Shown piece by piece: positions 1 to 7,016 of a stretch of DNA of 11,753 nucleotides. Positions within the stretch are counted from its first letter, which is position 1. Each line of letters begins with the position of its first letter. Position numbers and translations under genes: made by a program. The stretch covers positions 1 to 11,753 of the forward strand of contig JAOUGY010000100.1 of the NCBI GenBank assembly GCA_029865445.1, given 5' to 3'. Origin of the DNA: Acidimicrobiia bacterium (GTDB lineage Bacteria > Actinomycetota > Acidimicrobiia > Spongiisociales > ZC4RG35). The notes under the pieces are model-generated. The model was not told the origin of the DNA, made no database searches, and worked only from the letters and a program-made list of their open reading frames with translations.

Positions 1-850
1 CTCCGATGTGGAGGGCGTCCACGGGTCCGTTGGTCATCGTTTCGATGGATGCCGCCAGCATCTTGATCGAGCTGAACTCGATGTGTGAAGGGTCGGCGGC
101 ATCGACATAGGCGTGGGTGATCGTGTCCAGCAGCAGCAACGTTCCGTCCTCGGCCCCGGGGTCCGGAATCACCGATGCGCAGAAGTAGCGAGTCTCCAAC
201 TGGCAGGGGCTCGAGACCAGCGACGAGCCCAGGATCCCGACCACGGCGATGAGTGCAGAGATCGGGAACCGTCGGTGGGTGGACAACCCGACTGCCACCC
301 CCATCACCACCATGGCGGTTGCGGCTCCGATGATGATTCCCGCGGTCGGGAATCTCGCCACGAGGATGAACCCGGTGGCGAAGGTCCCGACGAGTGCTCC
401 CGCCGTTCCGAGGGCGGACAGGCGGCCCACCACGCTGCCGGTGTCGGCGAGGTCGGCGAGCACCGTTTTCACGACGACGGGAGAGACGGCCGACAGGATC
501 GCAGTCGAGGGCAGCAACGCCGCCGCAGTCAGGACAACGAGTCCCGCGATGCCGGCCGGGGCGAGAGCCGGGCCGGCCGCTCGAACCACGGGGACGGCGA
601 AGGCGCCGAGAACACCACCTGCGATCAACATGGGTGCGATCATCTGGTGGGGTGACCGGCGGCTATCGGCGAATCGGCCTCCGCCCCATGTTCCGGCGGC
701 GATTCCGGCCAGGACCACTCCGATGATGGCGGTGAAGGTCTCGAGGGTCACGCCGAAGTACGGGGCAAGAAGGCGCCCGGCCAGGATCTCGAGCACCAGC
801 ACCGCGCCTGATGTGAGAAAGACGATGGTCCCCGCGACCTTGTGCGACAT
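1..850 (-). CDS. Fused MFS-like / spermidine-synthase-like protein (C-terminus beyond window)
   Basis: The reading frame is open to the window edge, giving 283 codons from the ATG at 850. The first ~215 residues are a polytopic membrane region. It opens with a helix carrying LEILAGRLLAPYFG (about residues 20-33), followed by GVVLAGIAAGTWGGGR (44-59), which is typical of bacterial proteins annotated as fused MFS/spermidine synthase. After the last helix comes a short extracytoplasmic-type stretch (CQLETRYFC, 216-224). The start of a spermidine-synthase-like domain follows, with HAYVDAADPSHIEF (246-259) and the beginning of the glycine-rich nucleotide loop (DALHIG, 278-283) at the edge. Family members resemble aminopropyltransferases but mostly lack a proven substrate, so polyamine synthesis should not be assumed. 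It lies 52 bases downstream of the membrane-protein gene on the same strand and is probably co-transcribed. No convincing Shine-Dalgarno precedes the ATG; a small hairpin occupies that place. Confidence 0.85.
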   Translation of the reverse strand, partial: MSHKVAGTIVFLTSGAVLVLEILAGRLLAPYFGVTLETFTAIIGVVLAGIAAGTWGGGRFADSRRSPHQMIAPMLIAGGVLGAFAVPVVRAAGPALAPAGIAGLVVLTAAALLPSTAILSAVSPVVVKTVLADLADTGSVVGRLSALGTAGALVGTFATGFILVARFPTAGIIIGAATAMVVMGVAVGLSTHRRFPISALIAVVGILGSSLVSSPCQLETRYFCASVIPDPGAEDGTLLLLDTITHAYVDAADPSHIEFSSIKMLAASIETMTNGPVDALHIG

Positions 851-861
851 ACCGCATTGTC

Positions 862-879
862 GCCCGGGTCGCTCCGGGC
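862..879 (-). promoter_or_regulatory. Small hairpin just upstream of the fused MFS/SpeE-like start
   Basis: GCCCGG (862-867) and CCGGGC (874-879) form a perfect 6-bp stem with a 6-base loop. Outside them ATTG (856-859) and CAAT (883-886) can extend the stem across an unequal internal loop. In the minus-strand transcript this folds between the stop of the upstream membrane-protein gene and the ATG at 850, and the only GGAG-like sequence lies in the stem. It could modulate translation of the downstream gene. There is no U-tract, so it is not a convincing terminator. Confidence 0.3.
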
Positions 880-902
880 ACGCAATCGCCCGTCCGGCAG
901 CG

Positions 903-1652
903 CTAGGCCGTGTCGGTCTCGACCCGTCCTCTCGGGGTCAGGTATTCGGCCTGGGGGTTCGTGAGCAAGAACTCGGGTTGGCAGGAAGAGAGCAGCGTGA
1001 GAAGTGTGAAGACGGCGAGGACCATTCCTGCCATCTCGAATGACTCTTCCAGGGTATAGAGGATCCCGTAGATCAGGTCACCCTCCTCGCCCGTGTATCG
1101 CGCTGCTCCCGCCATTTCGAACCCGATGGCGCCGATCACGTAGAGCAGTCCGGAGATGGCCGAGAGGATGCGGATGCGCGGGTGGAGGCGCCACCAGGTC
1201 CGAGCCAGCACCGCAATCAACGCCACGAGCAGGATCCCGTAGACGGGTACCCAGGCGAAGCTCAGCGCCCCTCCCAAGTCGAATCGCTCTCTGACCGGCT
1301 CGATGAGCCTCTCGTGGACGGCGAACAACTCGTCGAACGACAAGAAGGCTGCGAGGGCGGAGAGGGCATACCAGACACGAGCCGGCTGCCCGATTCGGCG
1401 GTAGGTCACCGCGAGGAGCAAGAGCAGACCGGCGATGAACAGGAGCATCGCCCCAGAGAAGAACGCCGGGATGTTCTCCTCGTTGTTGAGACGGAACGCG
1501 TCTACCAGCCAGCCGATGCCGTGGGCGCCGGTGAACGCCTTGATGGCGTTGAGGGCAGTCCCGATGAAGACGAGAACGACGGCTACGAATGCGAGCCGAC
1601 TGGCGACCTTGAAAGCGTCGATAACGACACGCGGAGATGACCCTGAATCCAC
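903..1652 (-). CDS. Polytopic membrane protein of unknown function
   Basis: The product has 249 residues if translation starts at the GTG at 1652, which has AGGAGG at 1661-1666 eight bases upstream. The frame stays open to an ATG at 1778, but that N-terminal extension is arginine-rich and lacks a ribosome site. About six hydrophobic segments are visible, near residues 15-38, 61-82, 92-106, 129-150, 160-178 and 204-222. Polar residues occur in or beside them: SFDELFAVHE (105-114), GFEMAG (178-182 region) and EESFEMAG (202-209), so FEMAG appears twice. I do not recognise a named family. The acidic and histidine residues next to membrane segments could bind a metal or act catalytically, which is inference. 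It is the first gene of a minus-strand pair with the fused MFS/spermidine-synthase-like gene and is divergent from the UspA gene. Confidence 0.8.
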   Translation of the reverse strand: MDSGSSPRVVIDAFKVASRLAFVAVVLVFIGTALNAIKAFTGAHGIGWLVDAFRLNNEENIPAFFSGAMLLFIAGLLLLLAVTYRRIGQPARVWYALSALAAFLSFDELFAVHERLIEPVRERFDLGGALSFAWVPVYGILLVALIAVLARTWWRLHPRIRILSAISGLLYVIGAIGFEMAGAARYTGEEGDLIYGILYTLEESFEMAGMVLAVFTLLTLLSSCQPEFLLTNPQAEYLTPRGRVETDTA

Positions 1653-1815
1653 TCCCAGACCCTCCTGCTCTGAGGTGCGCTTCCGGCACCTCCTCCGCCT
1701 CCAGGAGTGTACGGAGACATGCGAATCCGTCCATGGGATTCGGGTGGGTCGGACGGCCCTTTTTCTGGCGAGCAGCAACCGTCAACATTGGGCTGGTGCG
1801 ACAGGAGACGGAGGA
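1653..1815. other. Divergent intergenic region, membrane-protein gene / UspA gene
   Basis: This 163-base spacer must hold the promoters for both the minus-strand membrane-protein operon and the plus-strand UspA gene. Two small inverted repeats lie in it. GAGGTGC (1672-1678) pairs with GCACCTC (1686-1692) across a 7-base loop. CGAATCC (1722-1728) pairs with GGATTCG (1736-1742) across a 7-base loop. The first would lie in the leader of the minus-strand transcript. The second could be a protein-binding site or leader structure. A run of five T at about 1760-1764 follows no strong hairpin. I could not pick out convincing -10/-35 pairs. Confidence 0.35.
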
Positions 1816-2316
1816 ATGAAGAGCATCGTCGTCGGTATCGATGGATCACCGCATTCGCGGAAGGCTTTGAGGAGGGCAGTGGCTGAGGCCGCGGCACGGG
1901 GATGCGGCGTCGAGGCTCTGTATGTGATCCCGCCGCCCACTCGGACGTTGTCCGACGACTTGATTGGGCTCCCGTACGGTCGGGCCGTGGCGAGTGGGAC
2001 GATTTCCCCTGACGCACCGGCCCATCACCCTCCTTCGAGGTCGGAGGAGAGCTTTGCGACCGCCGAGGCTGCCCTGGCCGAGTTCGTCGAGGAGGCCACC
2101 CAGGACGTGGACGGCCCGACGCCGAGGTTGGTTGTGGTGCCGGACGCCCACCCGGCCGAAGCGCTCGTTCGTGCCTCGAAGGACGCCGAGATGTTGGTGA
2201 TCGGAACCCGCGGTCTGGGTGGGTTCGTGGGGATGCTCCTCGGATCGGTGGCTCAGCAATGCATTCAACATGCCGAGTGCCCGATGTTGATCCTCCCCCC
2301 AAAGGCCGGTCGATAG
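1816..2316 (+). CDS. UspA-family universal stress protein
   Basis: This is a single-domain Usp of 166 residues, a usual length for a one-domain member. It begins MKSIVVGIDGSPHSRKAL, the typical first strand with the Asp and Ser of the nucleotide site. It carries the ATP-binding signature G-2x-G-9x-G-S as G130-T-R-G133, nine residues, then G143-S144, so it belongs to the ATP-binding class. The last strand reads CPMLILPP. Residues ~41-78 form a Pro/Ser/His-rich insertion between the second strand and the next helix. The ATG at 1816 is chosen because an AGGAGA ribosome site (1803-1808) precedes it and the domain starts there, although the frame is open further upstream. Usp proteins act in the cytoplasm in stress or growth-arrest responses; the specific role here is unknown. 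Its end converges on the FMN oxidase gene with 16 bases between stops and no terminator. Confidence 0.93.
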   Translation: MKSIVVGIDGSPHSRKALRRAVAEAAARGCGVEALYVIPPPTRTLSDDLIGLPYGRAVASGTISPDAPAHHPPSRSEESFATAEAALAEFVEEATQDVDGPTPRLVVVPDAHPAEALVRASKDAEMLVIGTRGLGGFVGMLLGSVAQQCIQHAECPMLILPPKAGR

Positions 2317-2332
2317 CCAGCCGGGACTCGTC

Positions 2333-3382
2333 TCACCGAGTGGGCGAACTCGACCTCACGTGACCTGGTCCGAGTTGGTCCGGAGCGGTCACACCGAGGT
2401 TGGCCATCGTGGTGCCGATCTCCTCGCGCAGGATCTCGATGAGTCTGCTCACTCCTTCGCGTCCGCCCACGCCCAGCGCCCAGATCTGACTCCGTCCCAG
2501 CCCCACTGCCCGGGCGCCCAGCGCCAGCGCCTTGAGCACCTCTGGGCCGCGCTGGAATCCGCTGTCGATGAGGATCTCCGCATCGCCGGCGACGGCGTCC
2601 GCCACTTCGGCCAGCATCTCGATGCTGCTGACCTCGTGGTCGATCACCCGCCCGCCGTGGTTCGAGACGTACACGACCGTTGCGCCGAGTTCGACCGCAC
2701 GTCGGGCGTCGTCGGGGTGCAGGATGCCCTTGATGATCACGGGCAAGTCGCTGTATTCACACAACCAGGCGAAGTCGTCCCACGTGTAGCGGGTCCGGAA
2801 CGACATGTCCTTTCCGTGTCGGGCGAGATTGTCGGGGCGCTCGTGGCGGTCGACGCTCCAGATGAAGCCGCTTTCGAGGCTCCGGTCTCGTCGCCCGATC
2901 TCGGGCGTGTCCACGGTCACGCACAGCGCCCCGAAGCCGGCTCCAATTGCCCGGTCGACCACGTCGCCCGTCCAGACGTGGTCGCCTCCGATGTAGATCT
3001 GAAAGATGTGTCTCCCCGGAGCGGTGGCGGCGATGTCCTCCCACGGTTCGGACACGAGCATCGAACAGAATGCCGACACGCCGGCGCCCGCGGCAGCCCG
3101 GGCGGCGCCGAGCGCGCCGTCGTCGTGATATCGGGAGAGTGCTCCGACGGGAGCGAGGAAGATGGGGAGCGATTGGGGGATCGCCGCGATCGATGTCGAT
3201 GTGTCGACGGCTTCCACATTCCTGCCGATTCGGGAGACCAGCGCCAGGCTGTCGAGCGCCTGGGCGTTCCGAGCGACCGTCACCTCTTCGCCCGCTCCGG
3301 CGGCGGCCCACCCGTAGAGGTCGGCGTCGATCTCGCTGCGAGCCAATTCCAGGAGTTGCCCAATGGTCACGAAGTCGCTCAC
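2333..3382 (-). CDS. FMN-dependent alpha-hydroxy-acid oxidase/dehydrogenase
   Basis: The 349-residue product spans the whole family domain (glycolate oxidase, lactate oxidase, flavocytochrome b2). Enzymes of this family oxidise an L-2-hydroxy acid to the 2-oxo acid, using FMN in a TIM barrel. Visible active-site counterparts, relative to plant glycolate oxidase, are Y130 (QIY), D158 and R165 (TVDTPEIGRR), K218 (IIKG), H242 and R245 (SNHGGR), the catalytic base and carboxylate-binding pair, D273 (IDSG) and G296-R297 for the FMN phosphate. The position aligned with Tyr24 of glycolate oxidase appears to be Trp25, which may alter substrate choice. The GTG at 3382 overlaps the preceding stop as GTGA, with AGGAGG at 3387-3392, and fits the usual N-terminus. 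It is the last gene of the amidohydrolase-Gfo-oxidase operon. The exact substrate and whether O2 is the electron acceptor are unknown. Confidence 0.9.
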   Translation of the reverse strand: MSDFVTIGQLLELARSEIDADLYGWAAAGAGEEVTVARNAQALDSLALVSRIGRNVEAVDTSTSIAAIPQSLPIFLAPVGALSRYHDDGALGAARAAAGAGVSAFCSMLVSEPWEDIAATAPGRHIFQIYIGGDHVWTGDVVDRAIGAGFGALCVTVDTPEIGRRDRSLESGFIWSVDRHERPDNLARHGKDMSFRTRYTWDDFAWLCEYSDLPVIIKGILHPDDARRAVELGATVVYVSNHGGRVIDHEVSSIEMLAEVADAVAGDAEILIDSGFQRGPEVLKALALGARAVGLGRSQIWALGVGGREGVSRLIEILREEIGTTMANLGVTAPDQLGPGHVRSSSPTR

Positions 3383-4386
3383 GGTCCCTCCTGGTATCGC
3401 TGGTCGACGTGTGCGGTCTCGGCGTACCGGACCGATCGATCGATGGCGGCGCACAGCTCCATGCTCCTCAGGCCGTCCCGGCCCGACGGTTCCGGCCGGC
3501 GCCCGGCCAAGACGGCGTCGGCGAAGCCCCTCACACACAGACGGTGGGCTTCGGGGGCCGGCATCTCGGTCACCTTCGTGCCCGCGGCGGTCACGACTTC
3601 CAGGCGCCCCGACTCACGAGCCCGCGTCAGGTTGTGGGCGATGATTCGCCCGCGTTCGCCGTGGAGGATGAGGTCATTTCGCGGGTGGGGGACGCTCTCG
3701 TTGCAGTTCACCTGCGCCAGCGTCCCGTCCCCGAAGCGAATCGTGACCAGAGTGGTGCGGTCGAGTGGGTGTCGGTCGGTCACGGCCGATGCCGCGACGG
3801 GTTCGGAGTCGATCATCCACCCGATGAGGTCGAAGATGTGGACACCGACGTTGAACACCGCCCCCATCCCCGCGAGCTCGGGATCGGCTCTCCAGTTCGT
3901 GTAGTCCCTGGGACCCGATCCGACTTCCGCCTGGACCGAGAGCACTCGCCCGATTTCACCGGACGAGATCAGCTCCCGCACTCGTTCGGGCCACCTGAGG
4001 TACCGGTTGTGGAAGTTGATCCCAAGGAAGACCCCTGCCTGTTCGCACGCGGCCACGGCCCGGTGAGCGTCCTCGGCCGTGGTCGCCAGAGGTTTGTCGC
4101 ACATCACGTGCTTGCCGTGTTCGGCCGCCAGAACCACTTGGTCTGCATGATGGGCATTGGGGGTGGCGATGAACACGGCGTCAACGGCGGGGTTCTCGAG
4201 CATCGCTCGGTAGTCGGTGTAGGCGTCTGATGCGCCAAATCGTTCACAGAAATCGTGGGCGCGAGCGGCTTCCCTGCTGGTGGCGGCGATGAGCTTGCAC
4301 GACGGCTCGGCATTCATGGCCGGCGCAATCGTCGATTCGACGATGTTTCCGATTCCGATGATTCCCCAGCCGAGTGGAGCGTTCAT
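3379..4386 (-). CDS. Gfo/Idh/MocA-family NAD(P)-dependent oxidoreductase
   Basis: The 335-residue product has the family's usual length and order. An N-terminal Rossmann fold (GWGIIGIGNI, residues 6-15) is followed by the signature AVFIATPNAHHADQV (70-84) and GKHVMCDKPL (91-100), where Asp replaces the common Glu of the EKP motif. The C-terminal alpha/beta substrate domain has G-V-H183-I-F-D186-L-I-G-W, the typical catalytic-region motif. Members oxidise or reduce sugars, inositols and related polyols with NAD(P); the substrate cannot be read here. The ATG at 4386 overlaps the amidohydrolase stop as ATGA, and its stop overlaps the oxidase GTG, so the three are very probably translationally coupled. 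The frame is open upstream to 5316, but that part is antisense-type low-quality sequence overlapping the amidohydrolase, so it is excluded. Confidence 0.93.
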   Translation of the reverse strand: MNAPLGWGIIGIGNIVESTIAPAMNAEPSCKLIAATSREAARAHDFCERFGASDAYTDYRAMLENPAVDAVFIATPNAHHADQVVLAAEHGKHVMCDKPLATTAEDAHRAVAACEQAGVFLGINFHNRYLRWPERVRELISSGEIGRVLSVQAEVGSGPRDYTNWRADPELAGMGAVFNVGVHIFDLIGWMIDSEPVAASAVTDRHPLDRTTLVTIRFGDGTLAQVNCNESVPHPRNDLILHGERGRIIAHNLTRARESGRLEVVTAAGTKVTEMPAPEAHRLCVRGFADAVLAGRRPEPSGRDGLRSMELCAAIDRSVRYAETAHVDQRYQEGP

Positions 4387-5384
4387 CCGTGGAGCAGTCG
4401 TGCCGGATTCGTGGACAGAATCGCCTCCTGTTCCGATGCCGAAAGCTCGTCCAGGCCACGGATCCAGTTGACGGCGTCGGCGAGCACCATGGGTGCTGGA
4501 TAGTCGGTGCCGAGCACGATCTGGTCGATCCCGACGGTGTCGATGAGGAGTCTCAGCACCGGCCCGCTGTACGTGCAGCAGTCGTACCAGAACCGTGGGA
4601 GGTAGTCGCTGGGGGCGGAGTCGATCGCGTACAGATCGTCCGGACCCCGGCCGAATCGAGGTACCAGGTTTCCGGCGTCGTCGCGAGGATCGAAGACTCC
4701 GGCCACCTTGTCCATGCGAGCGATCCCGAATGCCGTCATCCCACCGGCGTGCGCCAGCAGCGGACGGAGATCCGGGCACGCATCCATCACCCCGCCGAAC
4801 ACGAGCGCCCCGAACGCCAACGCCCGTTCGGTGAGGTTCCCGACGGCGTTGCCGAGTTTGTAACGCTTGATGCGCGTGTCGACGCAGGTTCCGCCACCCT
4901 GATGGAAGAAGACGATGGCGCCGGCAGCCTCGGCGGCCTTGAAGAAGGGCAACATCGCCGGCTCGTCGTAGGTGACGCCGGCGGCATGGTCGTTGATCAT
5001 CACGCCGGCCAGCCCGAGATTTCCCATCACCCGTTCGAGTTCGGCGATCGCCGATCGCACATCCTGCATCGGAACGGTTCCCATCCCCGCGAAGCGGTCG
5101 GGGTACGCGGACACCATTTCGGCAATCTCGTCGTTGCACTCTCGGGCCACCGCCCTCGTGACCTCGAGGTCGTTCGTGTATTGGTAGAAACCGACGTTGG
5201 GTGTCACCACCTGGCAGTCGACACCGAGCGCATCCATCTCTGCAAGCCGGACTTCGAGCGGGTTGTCGAAACCACCGAGTCCGAGTTCTCCTGCAGCCGG
5301 GCCCAGTCCGTACCAATTCCCCTGTTCTCGAATCGCCTTCTTGAAGCGTTCCGGTGTCACGTGGGCATGCATGTCGATGATCAC
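4383..5384 (-). CDS. Amidohydrolase_2 (ACMSD-like) metal-dependent hydrolase or decarboxylase
   Basis: The 333-residue TIM-barrel metallo-enzyme starts with the metal-binding H6-A-H8 right after the first strand (MIIDMHAH). It also has H161 (VFFHQGG), H212 (LLAHAGG) and D294 (LGTDYP), matching the single-metal set of the amidohydrolase_2 group. Known relatives are decarboxylases such as ACMSD and gamma-resorcylate decarboxylase, and hydrolases of cyclic or lactone-like compounds; which applies here is open. The GTG at 5384 is preferred because GGAGAG lies just upstream and the protein then starts at the first strand. The alternative ATG at 5417 lacks a ribosome site and falls inside a palindrome that looks like an operator. 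It is the first gene of the minus-strand operon with the Gfo/Idh and FMN oxidase genes, and is divergent from the aldolase gene. Confidence 0.9.
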   Translation of the reverse strand: MIIDMHAHVTPERFKKAIREQGNWYGLGPAAGELGLGGFDNPLEVRLAEMDALGVDCQVVTPNVGFYQYTNDLEVTRAVARECNDEIAEMVSAYPDRFAGMGTVPMQDVRSAIAELERVMGNLGLAGVMINDHAAGVTYDEPAMLPFFKAAEAAGAIVFFHQGGGTCVDTRIKRYKLGNAVGNLTERALAFGALVFGGVMDACPDLRPLLAHAGGMTAFGIARMDKVAGVFDPRDDAGNLVPRFGRGPDDLYAIDSAPSDYLPRFWYDCCTYSGPVLRLLIDTVGIDQIVLGTDYPAPMVLADAVNWIRGLDELSASEQEAILSTNPARLLHG

Positions 5385-5397
5385 TTGCTCTCCGCTT

Positions 5398-5424
5398 CCA
5401 TAGGCTGCATGATGCATTCTATGG
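5398..5424. promoter_or_regulatory. Palindrome in divergent promoter region, candidate operator
   Basis: This odd-length palindrome is centred on G5411. Outer arms CCATAG (5398-5403) and CTATGG (5419-5424) and inner arms TGCAT (5406-5410) and ATGCA (5412-5416) are perfect complements, so 11 of 13 position pairs match and only the pairs at 5404-5405/5417-5418 fail. It lies between the amidohydrolase start (5384, minus) and the aldolase start (5459, plus). On the minus strand a -10-like TAGAAT (5421 to 5416) lies inside it, though no good -35 was found. A dimeric regulator bound here could control both directions. The local FadR-like protein is one candidate. Confidence 0.55.
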
Positions 5425-5458
5425 GTTTTGGTCGATGGCTCCCGGGCGAGGAGGAGAC

Positions 5459-6235
5459 GTGGTAACCGATTCGATCAAGTCGCGGTTGGCTCGGGGCGAC
5501 CGGGTGGTCGTGTTCTCGATTGGGCGTATGTTCCATCCGAACGTCATTCGATATCTGGGCATGCAGGGAGGCTGGGACGGCTTCTGGGTCGACCTCGAAC
5601 ATTCGGCGTTGAGCGCGGCCGACGTCGAGGTCGCGGTTGCGACCGGGGCCGGTCACGGCCTCGACAGTTTCGTTCGGGTGGCCCCCACCGACTATGCCAC
5701 CGTCACCCGCTGTTTCGAAAGCGGTGCCTCCGGGGTGCTGGCCGCCCAGATCCGATCTGCGGAGCATGCGGAAGAGTTCGTCACGTGGGCCAAGTTTGCG
5801 CCCCGCGGACGGCGTGGCCTCAACCCGCTCGGGTACGACGGCGGATATGGCTCCATCCCGATGGCGCAGTTCGCAGAGAAGGCCAATCGAGAGACTCTCG
5901 TCGGTGTCCAGATCGAGACCGCCGGCGCCGTTTCCGATATCGAGGCGATCGCCGCAATCGACGGGATCGACCTCTTGTTCGTAGGCCCCTCGGACCTCAG
6001 CCAGGCCCTGGGCGTCACGGGGGACATCATGAATCCGGCCTGTCTCGAGGCGGTTGAGCGCATCGGAGCAGCTTGTCGGGCACACGGTAAGAGCTGGGGT
6101 GCGGTCACTCCGACGCCCGAGTACGCAGAGATGCTCTCCGCATGGGGATGCACGATGTTGAGCATCACCAACGACGTCAAGCTGATGGCGGCCGGGCTCG
6201 ACGAGGTGAAGAGCCGGTTCGCCGCCATGTGGTGA
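5459..6235 (+). CDS. HpcH/HpaI-type class II 2-oxo-acid aldolase
   Basis: The 258-residue product has the usual length for the family. Enzymes of this group use a divalent metal to cleave 2-oxo-4-hydroxy acids to pyruvate plus an aldehyde, for example 4-hydroxy-2-oxoheptanedioate or 2-keto-3-deoxy-L-rhamnonate. Visible residues are WVDLEH with catalytic H48, R73 (FVRV) for the pyruvate carboxylate, APRGRRG (114-120), metal ligand E153 (VQIET) and metal ligand D179 in GPSDLS. The set is complete, so it should be active. The start is the GTG at 5459, preceded by GAGGAGGAG (5448-5456). The gene stands alone on the plus strand, divergent from the amidohydrolase operon, and stops 3 bases short of the convergent regulator's stop. 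Its natural aldehyde product is not deducible. Confidence 0.92.
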   Translation: MVTDSIKSRLARGDRVVVFSIGRMFHPNVIRYLGMQGGWDGFWVDLEHSALSAADVEVAVATGAGHGLDSFVRVAPTDYATVTRCFESGASGVLAAQIRSAEHAEEFVTWAKFAPRGRRGLNPLGYDGGYGSIPMAQFAEKANRETLVGVQIETAGAVSDIEAIAAIDGIDLLFVGPSDLSQALGVTGDIMNPACLEAVERIGAACRAHGKSWGAVTPTPEYAEMLSAWGCTMLSITNDVKLMAAGLDEVKSRFAAMW

Positions 6236-6238
6236 CGG

Positions 6239-6904
6239 TCAACCCGTCGTCCGATTCTCCAAAGGCAGCTTGACGTGGTCGAGCTGGATTGCGATTGCCC
6301 TGTCGATGTCCTTGGCCGCGACGGCCTCGAGGAGGTCGAAGTGTTGCTGGACGGCTCTGCGCCGGATCTCGGGGTGGAGTTGTTGGGCCTGCGCCACGAA
6401 CACCCCGCCCGCCTCTTCGAGTGAGACGAGCATCCCGGCGAGCCGCTGGGTCTTGGTGGCGCGGTGCAGGACATTGTGGAAGCGGGTGTTCGATTGGACC
6501 CAGGTCCCGAGCTCTTCTTCTGCTGCCAGCACATCAGCGAGCGTTCTCGCCTCCTGCAACTCCATCGGCGTGATCGCCTCGACGAGGTGTGAGATGGCGA
6601 TCGGCTCGAGAGCTCGTCGTACCTCGACGATCTCGCTCATCTCGTTCCAGTCCGGTCCCCGCACGATCCCGATCTTGTGGCTGTCGAGCGTGATGAGCCC
6701 TTCGCTGGCGAGGTCGCGCATGGCTTCGCGTACGGGGGTAGTCGAAACGTTCAGTTGGGCGGCGATCTCGGTCTGAACGAGTCGGGTCCCGCCCGGGAGA
6801 TCCCCCCGGATGATCGACGACCGTAATACGTCGCGAACCAGTTCGACGGCCGTCACGCGCCGATTGCGCGTCCCGGAGAGCGTGAGACTTCGGTCGATCG
6901 TCAC
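6239..6904 (-). CDS. GntR-family transcriptional regulator, FadR/FCD type
   Basis: The 221-residue protein has an N-terminal winged helix-turn-helix (about 18-82; GGTRLVQTEIAAQLNVS then TTPVREAMRDLASEGLI) and an all-helical FCD ligand domain (about 88-215). The metal-site pattern of many FCD proteins is present as N139 with FH143, H188 (QQHFDLLEAV) and H210 (LDHV). Such metal-containing FCD domains commonly sense carboxylate metabolites, which fits a hydroxy- or oxo-acid pathway. The GTG at 6904 is chosen because AGGGGAAG precedes it with a usual spacing. A GTG at 6949 would add 15 residues but lacks a spaced ribosome site. It is divergent from the M24 gene and convergent with the aldolase gene, and is probably the regulator of the surrounding catabolic genes and of itself. 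Confidence 0.92.
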   Translation of the reverse strand: MTIDRSLTLSGTRNRRVTAVELVRDVLRSSIIRGDLPGGTRLVQTEIAAQLNVSTTPVREAMRDLASEGLITLDSHKIGIVRGPDWNEMSEIVEVRRALEPIAISHLVEAITPMELQEARTLADVLAAEEELGTWVQSNTRFHNVLHRATKTQRLAGMLVSLEEAGGVFVAQAQQLHPEIRRRAVQQHFDLLEAVAAKDIDRAIAIQLDHVKLPLENRTTG

Positions 6905-7016
6905 GGCGCCACTTCCCCTGTTGCTGGACGGGGTGTGGCTGGAGGTCACTCCCCGTGTTCGTTCGGTCCCGCATGGTAGAACGATCGGTCGTACGTGAGG
7001 CGGTCCCAACTGGTCA

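Noticed and set aside
1653..1778. N-terminal extension of the membrane-protein frame to the ATG at 1778
   Set aside because: It is an Arg-rich stretch without a ribosome site, while the GTG at 1652 has an AGGAGG at good spacing.
1435..1815. N-terminal extension of the UspA frame from 1435
   Set aside because: It runs antisense to the membrane-protein gene and across the divergent spacer; the Usp domain starts at the ATG at 1816 with a ribosome site.
2360..4230. Long plus-strand open frames (514 and 427 codons) opposite the FMN oxidase and Gfo/Idh genes
   Set aside because: They are shadow frames without domain signals; the minus strand carries complete active-site motifs and coupled starts.
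3379..5316. Extension of the Gfo/Idh frame upstream to 5316 as a fusion protein
   Set aside because: The extra part overlaps the amidohydrolase gene on the same strand and shows no domain; the Rossmann fold starts directly after the ATG at 4386.
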